A stretch of 64,000 nt of DNA from Jeotgalibacillus aurantiacus (GTDB lineage: Bacteria > Bacillota > Bacilli > Bacillales > Jeotgalibacillaceae), in NCBI RefSeq assembly GCF_020595125.1, contig NZ_JACNMS010000001.1, forward strand, positions 744,001 to 808,000, given 5' to 3'. Positions 25,675 to 35,035 of this stretch are shown one piece after another. Position 1 is the stretch's first letter. Each line of letters begins with the position of its first letter. The notes under the pieces were generated by a model that saw nothing but the letters and a program-made list of their open reading frames with translations, did not search any database and had not been told where the DNA came from. Made by a program: the position numbers and the translations under genes.

Positions 25675-26406
25675 ATGAAACGAAAGACAAATAAACAGAA
25701 ATGGCTGATGGGACAGACATGGAACGATTTACTTTTTGCCCACTATCCGGTGCCCGCAGAGGAGATTCGTCCACTGATTCCTGATTGTCTTGCGCTTGAT
25801 ACGTTTGGGGGACAAGCGTGGATCAGCGTGGTTCCTTTTGAAATGAACCATATTTATTTCCGGGGCCTTTCCCTGTTTACGTATAAGAGACGCTTCGCCG
25901 AATTGAATGTGAGAACGTACGTGACTTTTAATGGTGAGGCAGGCATTTATTTTTTCAGTCTTGATGCCAACAGCCCGCTTGCCGTTAAGCTTGCGAATTT
26001 TTCCTATGCCCTTCCCTATTTACATGCGGACATGAGTGTCGTTCATTCGGAAAATCGCATTCATTTTAAAAGCAGCCGGACGGATACGCGGGCACCTTTT
26101 GGGGATTTCGATGGTGTGTACGGTGCAAATGGGGATCCATTCAGAACGGTGAAAGGGTCGCTTGAATTTTGGCTTACAGAGCGTTATGCCTTATTTGTGT
26201 TAAAGGGACGGAAAATTCTAAAGGGTGCTATTTATCATGATCAATGGACCCTGCAACCCGCTTATGCGGAATTTAAAGTAAACCGTGTAGCCGAAAGTGC
26301 AGGAATTTTACTGTCTCCAAAACCTGAATTACTTCACTTTGCAAAGCATTTGAAGGTTCATGTCTGGCCGCCTGAACAGGTAGGGATCTTTGATAGAGAA
26401 TCATAA
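25675..26406 (+). CDS. YqjF/DUF2071 family protein
   Basis: 243 residues. LLFAHYPVPAEEIRPLIP, GQAWISVVPFEM and LNVRTYV are typical of the YqjF family, whose function is unknown. ATG 25675 has AAGGTGGTG upstream; the ATG at 25651 has none. Confidence 0.85.
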   Translation: MKRKTNKQKWLMGQTWNDLLFAHYPVPAEEIRPLIPDCLALDTFGGQAWISVVPFEMNHIYFRGLSLFTYKRRFAELNVRTYVTFNGEAGIYFFSLDANSPLAVKLANFSYALPYLHADMSVVHSENRIHFKSSRTDTRAPFGDFDGVYGANGDPFRTVKGSLEFWLTERYALFVLKGRKILKGAIYHDQWTLQPAYAEFKVNRVAESAGILLSPKPELLHFAKHLKVHVWPPEQVGIFDRES

Positions 26407-26553
26407 GGATTTGGGTTAGCGACCCGGTGGAAGGTTCAGATGATACTTCATAGAGGTTGAAAAATTCTCGTTGAAACACAGTAGATTTCACTTTATTTCT
26501 TAGAATATCAAATGTGTTACGCAACGTCATACTAATGGACCCGCTTTGATCGT

Positions 26554-26586
26554 AAAAAGGCATGGCGCAAATTCGCCATGCCTTTT
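26554..26586. terminator. Bidirectional terminator
   Basis: AAAAGGCATGGCG / CGCCATGCCTTTT, a 13-bp perfect stem between the convergent yqjF-like and dedA genes. Confidence 0.9.
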
Positions 26587-26592
26587 CATCTC

Positions 26593-27235
26593 TTATGCTC
26601 TGGAGCGCCTTTTAACAATATAATAAATCACAGCTGCAATAAACAGCACTGCAAGAATGACGTAGGCGACATTTGAATAAACGTCCATTCTCCGGACAAT
26701 TGTCTCCCAGGAATCTCCTACTGATGCTCCAAGATAAATCAACACAATATTCCAAATCAACGTTCCTGCTGTTGTGAAGCCAAGAAATATCCAAATGTTC
26801 ATTTGTGAAGCCAAGAAATATCCAAATGTTCATATTTGACATCCCTGCAGGAATAGAAATCAGGCTTCTGATTAGTGGAACAAATCGGCAAAAGAACACA
26901 GTCCAGGGGCCATATTTATCAAACCAGGCATCCGCCCTGTGCAAATCCTCTTTATTCACACGCAAAACCGTTCCCCAGCGGTCAATGATTTTCTCAAGCC
27001 TCTCTACATCGAGCTGAACTCCGATATAGTAGAGTGCAATTGCACCTGCTACTGAGCCCGCAGTAGAGGCTGCTACCACACCGGGAATGGTTAATCCCGA
27101 ATCTACTGTCATGAACCCGCCAAATGTTAAAATAACCTCAGAGGGGATCGGCGGGAATATGTTTTCCAGTGCAATCAGAAAAAACACACCAAAATATCCA
27201 TAATCATTCATTATTTCTGTCAGCCAATTTTCCAT
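26593..27235 (-). pseudogene. DedA-family membrane protein, frameshifted by a 31-bp tandem duplication
   Basis: Reading from 27235, the frame gives a normal DedA start (ENIFPPIPSEVILTFGG, then FVPLIRSLISIPAGMSNM) up to NIWIFLGFT. There the segment at 26773-26803 is repeated at 26804-26834 (30 identical bases, spacing 31), which shifts the frame. The proper C-terminus (TTAGTLIWNIVLIYLGASVG and on) lies in another frame ending at 26593. With one copy removed the gene would be 204 codons, the family's usual length. DedA proteins flip undecaprenyl-phosphate or lipids and support membrane potential. The duplication looks recent because both copies are identical. Confidence 0.9.
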
Positions 27236-27318
27236 TAGATACTCCTTTGATAGCAGAAACTTTCCGCCATCACCATTTTCTGCCGAGGACGAAAGCGATT
27301 GTGAAGGGATGTTTAAAC

Positions 27319-27603
27319 ATGAATCAAAAAGAACTAGCGCAACATATTATCCAAAAGTATCAGGAAGATGAAAAAATCATGGTTTTATTGTTTATCCAGT
27401 GGTGCCAGGATCAAAACCTTGATCCTGAAAAATTATATAAAGAGGCTTACCCTGCTCAACCGGCTAACTCTTTCCTGAAACAGCTGATGGACGATCAGGT
27501 TTCAACTGATATGGATATTGATGCCGGTACACTCATTCAGGTCATGCAGACTTTTGGTAATGATGATCTGGCTCATGTCATTGCCAAATACGCTGAAAGA
27601 TAA
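27319..27603 (+). CDS. Conserved small protein, unknown
   Basis: 94 residues, rich in Gln and acidic residues, with no membrane helix. GAAGGGATG is upstream of the ATG at 27319. The longer frame back to 27169 overlaps the dedA start and looks accidental. I do not recognise the family. It converges with the phosphotransferase gene, four bases away. Confidence 0.6.
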   Translation: MNQKELAQHIIQKYQEDEKIMVLLFIQWCQDQNLDPEKLYKEAYPAQPANSFLKQLMDDQVSTDMDIDAGTLIQVMQTFGNDDLAHVIAKYAER

Positions 27604-27606
27604 CAC

Positions 27607-28506
27607 TCAGCTCAGTGATTTCTTCAGTCCTGTCAGAGCCCAGCGAAGCACGTTTTGATCATTTGTACTTTTTGCATAACGCAATAGCACCGTATTCAGA
27701 AATGCAGCTTTAAAACGGGCCAATTTGATCGTTTCATCATTAACTTCACCGTATGCATCAAAAAAGAGACTTCTTTTTTCATGAGAAATGCACTGAAATA
27801 CGATGGATAGATCGGATGCAGGATGACCAATATGTGCATCTCCCCAATCAATGATTCCTGCAAGCTTTCCCTCTCTGGCAATCAGATTTTTCGGGTGCAG
27901 GTCCCCGTGAACAAGCACGGTGCCTGCAGGATTCTCCCATTCTTCAAGCTGATCCAGATAACTCAGCAGCTGCTGATAGAGCTTTTCAGGAATAACTGGA
28001 GCAGCCTCCTCCGCTATGACATAAAAGTGTTTTCTTCTTAGCGCGGTGGATAAGCGATTCAAATGGTCAGGACCTGCATCTATACACTCAACAGGGAGAG
28101 CGTGAAGTTTTTTAAGAAAATGCCCAAGTTTCTCAGCTGCTTCATTCAAACAGTCCGTGTCTTCAAGATCAGTTAACACCTGGCCTTCTATCAGAGAAAA
28201 ACCGACATATGAATCGTTTTCATCCTGCCCTTTTTGAAAGTAAACGGGTTTCGGATAATCGAATCCGCCCTCAAAGGATACCTTTTCAAGGCTTGTGAGA
28301 ACTTTGTTTTCTATGTACATGGCCTCGAGCCCAAGCTTTCTTCTCGGAAAACGGAACACCCATTGTTCATTTACCATGTAAACAGTGTGGTCAAAGCCTG
28401 TTCCTAAATCTTTAATTTTTACTGGTTTGAGCTCCGGATAAGCCTCTTCTATCTTATCCCGTGCCTCTTTTATGGTGATCGGGTTTGTAGCTTCCCATGG
28501 ATTCAT
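27607..28506 (-). CDS. APH-family phosphotransferase (macrolide/aminoglycoside kinase-like)
   Basis: 299 residues. LGTGFDHTVY is the nucleotide loop; VHGDLHPKNL is the catalytic loop (Asp acts as base), and IIDWGDAHIGHPASDL holds the metal Asp. It most resembles macrolide 2'-phosphotransferases of Bacillales in these motifs, but the true substrate may be another small molecule. Confidence 0.85.
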   Translation of the reverse strand: MNPWEATNPITIKEARDKIEEAYPELKPVKIKDLGTGFDHTVYMVNEQWVFRFPRRKLGLEAMYIENKVLTSLEKVSFEGGFDYPKPVYFQKGQDENDSYVGFSLIEGQVLTDLEDTDCLNEAAEKLGHFLKKLHALPVECIDAGPDHLNRLSTALRRKHFYVIAEEAAPVIPEKLYQQLLSYLDQLEEWENPAGTVLVHGDLHPKNLIAREGKLAGIIDWGDAHIGHPASDLSIVFQCISHEKRSLFFDAYGEVNDETIKLARFKAAFLNTVLLRYAKSTNDQNVLRWALTGLKKSLS

Positions 28507-28637
28507 TGTCTCACTCCTGCAACTCTTTCACGATTTTTACTCATTATATCAAATACATAGCTTTATTGATTTTTGAAATAGTAGTGTATGATGTTAGATA
28601 ACGATTTGAACCGAATTGTTTAAGAGGAGTGCTTGAT

Positions 28638-29264
28638 ATGGAATCATATCGTCATTACGCAGAAAGTATTGTCTTCGCGCATCAATATAAAAAAACAATT
28701 GTTGCAGACCATCACCCCGACCTGGAATGCATTGGGATTGGCAGAAGTGCTGCGGCATTTCGGATTAAAGGGAAAGATCTTGTTGTAAAAGTATTTTTCC
28801 CCGAGTTCGAATCAATTGCCAAGGAAGAAGCTGAGGTTTATTCACTACTCAGCGATAGTCATTTTTATCCTTCGATCTATGATAGCGGACCAAATTATCT
28901 CGTTATTGATTACGTTGAAGGAAAGACGTTTTTCACCTGTCTCACTGACGGCACTTTTATTAAGAAGCGTTATGTTGAAGAGGTGGATGAAGCACTTGAA
29001 GTGGCCCGAAATGCAGGATTGACGCCATCTGATGTTCACCTGAGGAATATGATTGTCCTGCCTGATGACCATGTTAAACTAATTGATTTGGCAAGATTTC
29101 GTCAGCTGAAAGAGGATGATTCCCAGTGGGATGACTTAAAGGGAGGGTGGCCGCTCTATTCAAGACCCTGGTTTCCTAAAAAGATACCCGCTTTCCTGCT
29201 TAACCGGATCGCGTTTATCTATAAAAAATCACCAAGACTGTTCAAGTGGATTTTCCATAGGTAA
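28638..29264 (+). CDS. Protein-kinase-like protein (YrzF type)
   Basis: 208 residues. GIGRSAAAFRI and LVVKVFF give a glycine loop and an invariant Lys; TPSDVHLRNMIV and VKLIDLARF are the catalytic and metal loops. It looks like the short YrzF-type Ser/Thr kinase homologues of Bacillus. ATG 28638 has AGAGGAG upstream. A parS-like site begins at the base after the stop codon. Confidence 0.8.
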   Translation: MESYRHYAESIVFAHQYKKTIVADHHPDLECIGIGRSAAAFRIKGKDLVVKVFFPEFESIAKEEAEVYSLLSDSHFYPSIYDSGPNYLVIDYVEGKTFFTCLTDGTFIKKRYVEEVDEALEVARNAGLTPSDVHLRNMIVLPDDHVKLIDLARFRQLKEDDSQWDDLKGGWPLYSRPWFPKKIPAFLLNRIAFIYKKSPRLFKWIFHR

Positions 29265-29280
29265 TGTTTCACGTGGAACG
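29265..29280. promoter_or_regulatory. parS-like site (ParB/Spo0J binding)
   Basis: TGTTTCACGTGGAACG matches the 16-bp parS consensus TGTTNCACGTGAAACA at 14 positions. It lies directly after a stop codon, between convergent genes. Confidence 0.7.
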
Positions 29281-29282
29281 CT

Positions 29283-30014
29283 TCAGAGCTGGTCAAATAT
29301 AAGTTGTAAAATCAAAAGGAAAGTCACTGATTTAAGAATTGGTGAGATGATAGCAGGCTTTATTTTTCTCGCTACCCTGACACCTAATTGTGCACCCAAC
29401 CACGAACCGGCCATGAGTGAAATAGTCAGAGACCAGATAATCGATCCTGCGGCAATGTATGTAATCGCTGCTCCAAAGCAACTTGAAAAAGTCGCCAACC
29501 TGACAAGCCCCACAGCGTTAATATATGAAAGGTTCAGACTGCTTAATAAATAGAGCATCAGTGTCCCTTGACCCGGACCGAATAAACCGTCATATAGGCC
29601 AATTCCATACACACCGGTAACAGACTTAAAACTTGGAATAAGCTTGCGGTCACCTTTAAAGATCGTTTTTCTGAGGAAAGAAGAAATAAATACACAAACT
29701 AGTAAAATAATGGCCAGCACATATAACTGCTCAGGAGTTATGACAGCAGCAATGGCTCCTCCCGCAACTCCCCCAAACAAACTGACCGGGATGATCCATA
29801 CAGATTTTCTGAAGTCCAATTCCTTTTTTCTCAACAAGTATAAAAAAGAGAAATAAGAGCTGATCGTGTTTGAAACTTTATTGGCACCGATTGCAGAATG
29901 AATCGGAACACCTAACAATAGCATGACAGGCAGACTGATCAAGCCTCCTCCCCCAGCAAGTGTACCTAGGGTTGTGGCAACAATTCCGGTAATAAAGATC
30001 AGAAAAAAATCCAT
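29283..30014 (-). CDS. TauE/SafE-family sulfite or organosulfur exporter
   Basis: 243 residues, about seven membrane helices. LGTLAGGGGLISLPVMLLLG and the second half GLYDGLFGPGQGTLMLYLL are the two repeats of the family. ATG 30014 has AAAGGGGG upstream. An inverted repeat overlaps the start region (see the next entry). The substrate is inferred only from the family. Confidence 0.85.
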   Translation of the reverse strand: MDFFLIFITGIVATTLGTLAGGGGLISLPVMLLLGVPIHSAIGANKVSNTISSYFSFLYLLRKKELDFRKSVWIIPVSLFGGVAGGAIAAVITPEQLYVLAIILLVCVFISSFLRKTIFKGDRKLIPSFKSVTGVYGIGLYDGLFGPGQGTLMLYLLSSLNLSYINAVGLVRLATFSSCFGAAITYIAAGSIIWSLTISLMAGSWLGAQLGVRVARKIKPAIISPILKSVTFLLILQLIFDQL

Positions 30015-30018
30015 AACA

Positions 30019-30050
30019 ATACCCCCTTTACTCAAGTGTATAGGGGGTAT
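30019..30050 (-). promoter_or_regulatory. ATACCCCC / GGGGGTAT inverted repeat at the TauE promoter
   Basis: Eight-base arms separated by 16 bp. C4-5/G4-5 blocks flanked by AT recall operators of CsoR/CstR regulators, which control persulfide and copper genes. The right-hand arm also serves as the ribosome site, so the likeness may be partly chance. Confidence 0.4.
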
Positions 30051-30123
30051 TTTTATAAGTAAATTCGATTAAAATAATGAATCTCAATAATCAATACTTA
30101 TGTCTATAATCTTTGCTCTTTTA

Positions 30124-30489
30124 TCACAATAATATCCTCATAAAATTATCCCATTCAGCAGGAAACTGATTATAGCCTTTTTTCACAATCGTCTGGTCAT
30201 CCATCTCAATAGCAATATGCCAGTGTGTATTGTCAACAGGATGATGACGCGCATGCAAATATGTATCTTCCCATTCAAACAAATGCAGATGTTTCAGTTT
30301 TTCGATGATGAGATCCTTTGCCTGAGGAGGAATAGTCGAAGCAGGAAGTGTAACAGTACGGTAACAATGCTCACTCATCCTTGAAATTTTAAGCTCATTA
30401 AAGTCAATAATCGTTCTGTATGACGTCCCCTTCATTTCAGAAACCCTCACATCAATTTGATTAATCTGATGATAATAAAGCTTCCCCAT
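30124..30489 (-). CDS. Conserved hypothetical protein
   Basis: 121 residues, soluble, with His-rich LHARHHPVDNTHWHIAIEM. I do not recognise it. Start ATG 30489 follows GAGGGGAG at a long spacing; ATG 30510 is another option. Confidence 0.5.
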   Translation of the reverse strand: MGKLYYHQINQIDVRVSEMKGTSYRTIIDFNELKISRMSEHCYRTVTLPASTIPPQAKDLIIEKLKHLHLFEWEDTYLHARHHPVDNTHWHIAIEMDDQTIVKKGYNQFPAEWDNFMRILL

Positions 30490-30680
30490 TTCTCTCACTC
30501 CCCTCTTCATCTTTCATTTTACCCCTAAGTGTATCCAAAGAAAATATACCTTTCATATATATCTTTAAGGGTATAAAATAACTACAAATAAGATAAAAGA
30601 CATACTAAAGAAAGACAGATTAAACCTTTCGGCGTATGATGTAAGAAACACATGATGAACAGGTGTCAGGAGGAACAATC

Positions 30681-32912
30681 ATGCATAACATGAAATCGGA
30701 CCCTTACTACTTATTTCACTTTTTCTCCAAGCTATATAAAATGGTATTTCTGATGGAAGTGGACGAACTGGGGTACCGATATGTGGAAGTAACAGAAGAA
30801 GCAAAAACGCTCTCTTCACTTCCTGATGATTGGAAAAACAAATATATTCAGGATATGTATGAGCCCTGGATTGCCAATCCGCTGATTGGTCAATACGATT
30901 TTGCTGTCTCAACAAAAGAACCTGTCTTCTTTTCAGATAAGATGAATAAACCCTCTAATGTATCAGAGTTTGCAGCATCCGTTCTTTTGCCAATTGAAGA
31001 TCTGCAAGAGCAGGTGCGGTATATTTTGTGCCTGACGAATGACCTGACCGATGACACTGCTTCAAAGCTGTTATCTGCCATTGAAAATATAGATTCCCTT
31101 ACAGGACTTCCTAACCTCATAAAAGTCAAATCAACACTTACAGAGATGCAGGAACGCGATCCTGCTCTTCAGGTCGCCATCCTTTATTTAAATATAGACA
31201 GATTCAAATTTATCAATGAGTTGCTTGGAATTGAAGAAACCAACATGCTTTTTAAAAAGCTTGCCAGAGCAGTTTCGTCTATTTTACCTATGGGCTCAAT
31301 AATGGGGCGGATTGATGGAGATGAATTCATTATCACCCTTGTTGGTGAATCGGCCAATAAGGCAATGGAGGTTGCCACAGGTGTATTAGATGAAATTTCA
31401 ACCTTTTCATATTTGGTGAACGGTATTCCAATCTCTGTAACCGGATGTATCGGGATAAGTCACCATGCTGACGAATTACACGCGCTGATTGCAAGTGCAT
31501 GTACAGCCATGGTCGATGCGAAACGAAAAGGCAGAAATAACATCTCCGTCTATACACCAAATGGACAGCTACAGAACCATGTGGATGAAGTCATGATTGA
31601 AACTGAATTAGCCAGAGCTCTCCAAAATAATGAACTGAACGTCTTCTATCAGCCCAAGCTGAATCCGGTAAGTGGCAAGATCAATTTCGAGGCACTGGTG
31701 CGTTGGTACAACCCTAAGCTTGGCGTGGTTCCACCATTAAAATTTGTACAACTGGCTGAAAAAAGCTCTCTGATACTTGAACTGACCAAAGCCGTTACGA
31801 AAAAAGTGTGTCAGGATTTCGAGATGTATCCTGAGATTTTCAGCAATACAAGAACCGCCATTAATTTATCTGCCGTGATTTTCGAGCCTGAAATGATTGA
31901 CGAAGCGGTACTCGATATCCTGAAACAGTATTCGATTTCACCGGAAGCAATTGAAATTGAAATCACCGAAAGCATGCTGATGACTGACCCTGCCGGTGGA
32001 ATGGAGACCATTCACTATTTACAGGAAAGCGGTTTTACCGTAGTGATTGATGATTTTGGCGTAAGCTATTCCTCGTTGAACTACTTAAAAATGTTTGCAC
32101 TGGATGGCATTAAGATCGACCGGTCCTTTATTAAACAGATCACGGAAACCGAAGGCAAAAAGGATATTGATATCGTTCATTTCATTATTCAGCTTGCTAA
32201 AAAACTGAATATGAAAGTGACAGCTGAAGGGGTGGAGACGAAGCAGCAGTTTGATTTACTGACCGGTCTCGGCTGTAATGAAATACAGGGTTATTTTTTA
32301 AGTAAACCTGTACCGGCTGAACAGCTTGAAGATATGCTGAATACGGTTCATAAATCAATTAGCCTGAAGCGTACTCCAGATGAGTGGGTTGCCTCTCTTC
32401 AGGCAGCCGTAACCATCGATACTGCTGAAAAAGAGCGTCTTCATGCTCTTTACGATCTGAATATTTTAGATACACCATCTGAGGAAACTTTTGAACGGAT
32501 CACCCGGACAGTCAGGGATGCTTTTCACGTACCCATCACCTTTATTTCTTTTATTGATGATGAGCGGCAATGGTTCAAATCATGCATTGGATTACCCGAG
32601 CCTGTCATGGCAGCGAGAGAAGTTCCCAGGGACCAGACAATCTGCGATAAAGTCATTAGAAGCGGTGAACCGTTAATTATTGATGATATGTTCTACAGTG
32701 AAGATCCTTCTATTCAGATACTTGCCAAAGAAGCCGGCTTACATTTTTACGCCGGGATCCCGATTAAACAGGACGGACAAGTCATCGGGACCTTCTGTAT
32801 CGCTGACTTTCATCCGAGAAGGCTGAGCGATGAGCAAATCGCCCGTCTTCATGACTACACCGCCTGGATCGATACAGAATTAAAGCTCAGAATTAAAACA
32901 GTAGCGAATTAA
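30681..32912 (+). CDS. c-di-GMP enzyme: degenerate GGDEF, EAL and C-terminal GAF
   Basis: 743 residues. An N-terminal sensor-like region (about 1-135) is followed by a GGDEF domain (about 140-290) in which the signature reads RIDGDEF, one Gly replaced, so cyclase activity is doubtful. The EAL domain (about 305-550) keeps FEALVRW, ITESML, IDDFGVSYSSL and IKIDRSFI, as expected for an active phosphodiesterase. A GAF domain (about 580-740) with FERITR, FISFIDDERQWFKS and GTFCIADFHPR ends the chain; a C-terminal GAF is uncommon. No membrane helix. ATG 30681 follows AGGAGG. Confidence 0.88.
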   Translation: MHNMKSDPYYLFHFFSKLYKMVFLMEVDELGYRYVEVTEEAKTLSSLPDDWKNKYIQDMYEPWIANPLIGQYDFAVSTKEPVFFSDKMNKPSNVSEFAASVLLPIEDLQEQVRYILCLTNDLTDDTASKLLSAIENIDSLTGLPNLIKVKSTLTEMQERDPALQVAILYLNIDRFKFINELLGIEETNMLFKKLARAVSSILPMGSIMGRIDGDEFIITLVGESANKAMEVATGVLDEISTFSYLVNGIPISVTGCIGISHHADELHALIASACTAMVDAKRKGRNNISVYTPNGQLQNHVDEVMIETELARALQNNELNVFYQPKLNPVSGKINFEALVRWYNPKLGVVPPLKFVQLAEKSSLILELTKAVTKKVCQDFEMYPEIFSNTRTAINLSAVIFEPEMIDEAVLDILKQYSISPEAIEIEITESMLMTDPAGGMETIHYLQESGFTVVIDDFGVSYSSLNYLKMFALDGIKIDRSFIKQITETEGKKDIDIVHFIIQLAKKLNMKVTAEGVETKQQFDLLTGLGCNEIQGYFLSKPVPAEQLEDMLNTVHKSISLKRTPDEWVASLQAAVTIDTAEKERLHALYDLNILDTPSEETFERITRTVRDAFHVPITFISFIDDERQWFKSCIGLPEPVMAAREVPRDQTICDKVIRSGEPLIIDDMFYSEDPSIQILAKEAGLHFYAGIPIKQDGQVIGTFCIADFHPRRLSDEQIARLHDYTAWIDTELKLRIKTVAN

Positions 32913-32950
32913 AAACAGCAGCCCATATACATGTGTGGGCTGCTGTTTTT
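32911..32950. terminator. Bidirectional terminator
   Basis: AAAACAGCAGCCCA / TGGGCTGCTGTTTT, between the convergent GGDEF-EAL gene and the FMN reductase gene. Confidence 0.9.
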
Positions 32951-32951
32951 T

Positions 32952-33524
32952 CTATGCTTGTCTTGGAATCACCGGCTGTTCGAGTGCCGTCTGATGATCT
33001 TTCAGGCTTTGACTAATCGTTACTACTGAATGAGCCAGCTTGCGGAGTCTGTGATGAATATCCTCATCCGTCAACACGCCGCTCGTAAAATGATCATTGT
33101 GGGCGTAAACACCACCCGGAACAATATGCGCTCTAAAATAGCTCGCCAGCGGATTCAACTGATGCTCAATCGCAAGATAATGATGATAAGTTCCTCCTGT
33201 TGCAACAAACCCAATGACCTTTCCTTTCAACGCATCATTTGGAATGAGGTCAAATACATTTTTCAGCGCACCTGTGAGTGAACCTCGATAAATAGGTGTG
33301 CCAATAATGAATGAATCCGCCTCAATAAATTGCCTGATGAGCCAGGCAGTTTCCCCTTCGTATTTAGATGGGTCACGTCCGTCGCAAAACTGAACCGTTA
33401 ACTCCGAAAGATTAACGAGTTCAACTTCAACGTCTTCTTTTTCCTTTGCATACTCCGCTGCTTCACGAATAATCGTATACGTTTTAGATCCTGACAAACT
33501 GCCTGACAAAGCAAGAATCTTCAT
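32952..33524 (-). CDS. NAD(P)H-dependent FMN reductase
   Basis: 190 residues. LSGSLSGSKTY binds FMN phosphate, and GTPIYRGSLTGALKN is the second FMN loop, as in SsuE/MsuE-type reductases. It overlaps the monooxygenase gene by 4 bases (33521-33524) and so should supply FMNH2 to it. Both are under the SAM riboswitch at 34779-34940. Confidence 0.9.
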   Translation of the reverse strand: MKILALSGSLSGSKTYTIIREAAEYAKEKEDVEVELVNLSELTVQFCDGRDPSKYEGETAWLIRQFIEADSFIIGTPIYRGSLTGALKNVFDLIPNDALKGKVIGFVATGGTYHHYLAIEHQLNPLASYFRAHIVPGGVYAHNDHFTSGVLTDEDIHHRLRKLAHSVVTISQSLKDHQTALEQPVIPRQA

Positions 33525-34609
33525 ACAAACACCCCGCTATCAAAGAGTGCTTTCTCCTTCTGTTTCACGAGCGGAATGACTTCCCGTCCAAAGCGCTCCA
33601 GGTCTTCTTCATAATGAAAATGACCTGTTAAAATGAGATCCACGCCTATTTTTTTCAGTTCAATGATACGGTCTGCCACCTGTTCAGCAGTTCCAATCAG
33701 ACCTGTTTTGAAGCCGTCATTGTATTGTACGAGATCCTCAAAAGTAGAATTTGCCCACATACCATCCTTTTCCTTCGTCGCCTGCCCCGCTTCTTTTACT
33801 GCGTTACGAAAGCCTTCAACAGCTTCAGTATCTGCATTGGATACAATATCACGAAGCAATTGCACTGCCTCCTCCTCAGTATCTCTCACGATCGCAAAAC
33901 CATTGACAGCAAATTTGACAGTCCTGCCTTCTTTTTCAGCAAGTGCTCTTACTTCTTCGATTTGTTTTTGAAAACCTTCAAGTGTATTCCCATTCATAAA
34001 ATAATAATCTGATACCCGTGCAGCCATTTGCTTGGCAGCTGCCGAATTTCCTCCCTGAAAAATAGGCAGGTTTCCACCCTGTTCAGGCTTTGGTTTAAGC
34101 GGTGCATCATTAATACGGTAAAAGTCGCCTTTAAAGGTTGTCGTTTCCTCTGTCCACAACGAACGTAGTACGCGGGCAAATTCCTCTGAACGACGATATC
34201 GCTCATCATGATCCAGCCAGTGCTCCCCATAACCGATAAATTCCTGTTTAAACCACCCACTCACAATATTCACAGCAGCACGGCCGTTACTAATGTGATC
34301 CAGCGTGGCTAGCATTTTAGCATAGACAGCAGGATGCCATAGACCCGGGTGAACTGCAGAAATCAGCTTTAATTTCTTCGTGACTGATGCAAGCGCAGAA
34401 CCAAGCGTAATGGCCTCCAGTTGATATTCGGCACCATAGCTTGCGAAAAAACGGGTCTGTAACAGAGCATAATCATATCCCGATTCTTCTGCAATTTGTG
34501 CATAACGTTTGTTGGCTTCAAAGCTCCAATCCGTTCTTTGAGGCAGTTTTGATACGACTAATCCCCCACTGACATTGGGTACCCAATAGGCAAATTGTAG
34601 TGTTGTCAT
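33521..34609 (-). CDS. sfnG: FMNH2-dependent monooxygenase, dimethylsulfone type
   Basis: 362 residues, a luciferase-like (LLM) barrel. The N-terminus FAYWVPNVSGGLVVS followed by QRTDW is, from memory, characteristic of SfnG, which converts dimethylsulfone to methanesulfinate and formaldehyde. The related SsuD/MsuD enzymes cleave alkanesulfonates and cannot be excluded. Pairing with an FMN reductase and a SAM riboswitch fits a role in sulfur scavenging when methionine is short. Confidence 0.82.
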   Translation of the reverse strand: MTTLQFAYWVPNVSGGLVVSKLPQRTDWSFEANKRYAQIAEESGYDYALLQTRFFASYGAEYQLEAITLGSALASVTKKLKLISAVHPGLWHPAVYAKMLATLDHISNGRAAVNIVSGWFKQEFIGYGEHWLDHDERYRRSEEFARVLRSLWTEETTTFKGDFYRINDAPLKPKPEQGGNLPIFQGGNSAAAKQMAARVSDYYFMNGNTLEGFQKQIEEVRALAEKEGRTVKFAVNGFAIVRDTEEEAVQLLRDIVSNADTEAVEGFRNAVKEAGQATKEKDGMWANSTFEDLVQYNDGFKTGLIGTAEQVADRIIELKKIGVDLILTGHFHYEEDLERFGREVIPLVKQKEKALFDSGVFV

Positions 34610-34778
34610 TCAAATCGTCTCCTTTACTTATGTTGTAAATAGACGAACATCCTATGTGAGTGATAATCTAAAATAGATGACCAGGGATGTCCGTTCCGAA
34701 TGCAAGCGGACTCTTTCATCAAGAGGAGAGGTGTGGCAGCACCTCTTTTTGTTTTGTCAAAAATTCATCAGTTAAAAT

Positions 34779-34812
34779 AAAAACCCCCTCTATCTGCAGA
34801 TGATAGAAGGGG
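34779..34812 (-). terminator. Regulatory terminator of the SAM leader
   Basis: Minus strand CCCCTTCTATC / GATAGAGGGG with a 7-nt loop, then TTTTTATTTT, 20 nt after the aptamer. Confidence 0.88.
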
Positions 34813-34832
34813 CGGCACAGTAAAGATCCTCA

Positions 34833-34938
34833 CCTTCTCATCTTCGGAATATCTTCCTCTGAATTTGGCACCGTGCAGCAGGCTGCTGGTTGCCGAGGCT
34901 TCGCAGGGTCAGTCCCTCCACCTCTCTTGATAAGAAGT
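34833..34938 (-). promoter_or_regulatory. SAM riboswitch (S-box) upstream of sfnG
   Basis: Minus strand. CTTATCAAGAGAGGTGGAGG opens P1/P2, then GGGACTGACCCTGCGAAGCC, CGGCAACC, GGTGCCAAATTC, and GATGAGAAG closes P1. All S-box hallmarks are present. About 170 nt separate the terminator from sfnG; that stretch holds a plus-strand-oriented AGAGGTG / GCACCTCT hairpin (about 34724-34750) of unknown use. Confidence 0.95.
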
Positions 34939-35035
34939 CTTGCTATAAAATTATAATCCCTATCATAAAGATAGGATTTAACGAAGTCAACTGTTTTTTG
35001 AAAATTGAATTATTATCGGATCGTTCATCGAAGCT

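Noticed and set aside
34610-34778. Second S-box or a plus-strand gene terminator between the SAM leader and sfnG
   Set aside because: A hairpin (AGAGGTG / GCACCTCT) and a CATCAAGAG string are present, but the conserved S-box order is missing and no plus-strand gene ends here.
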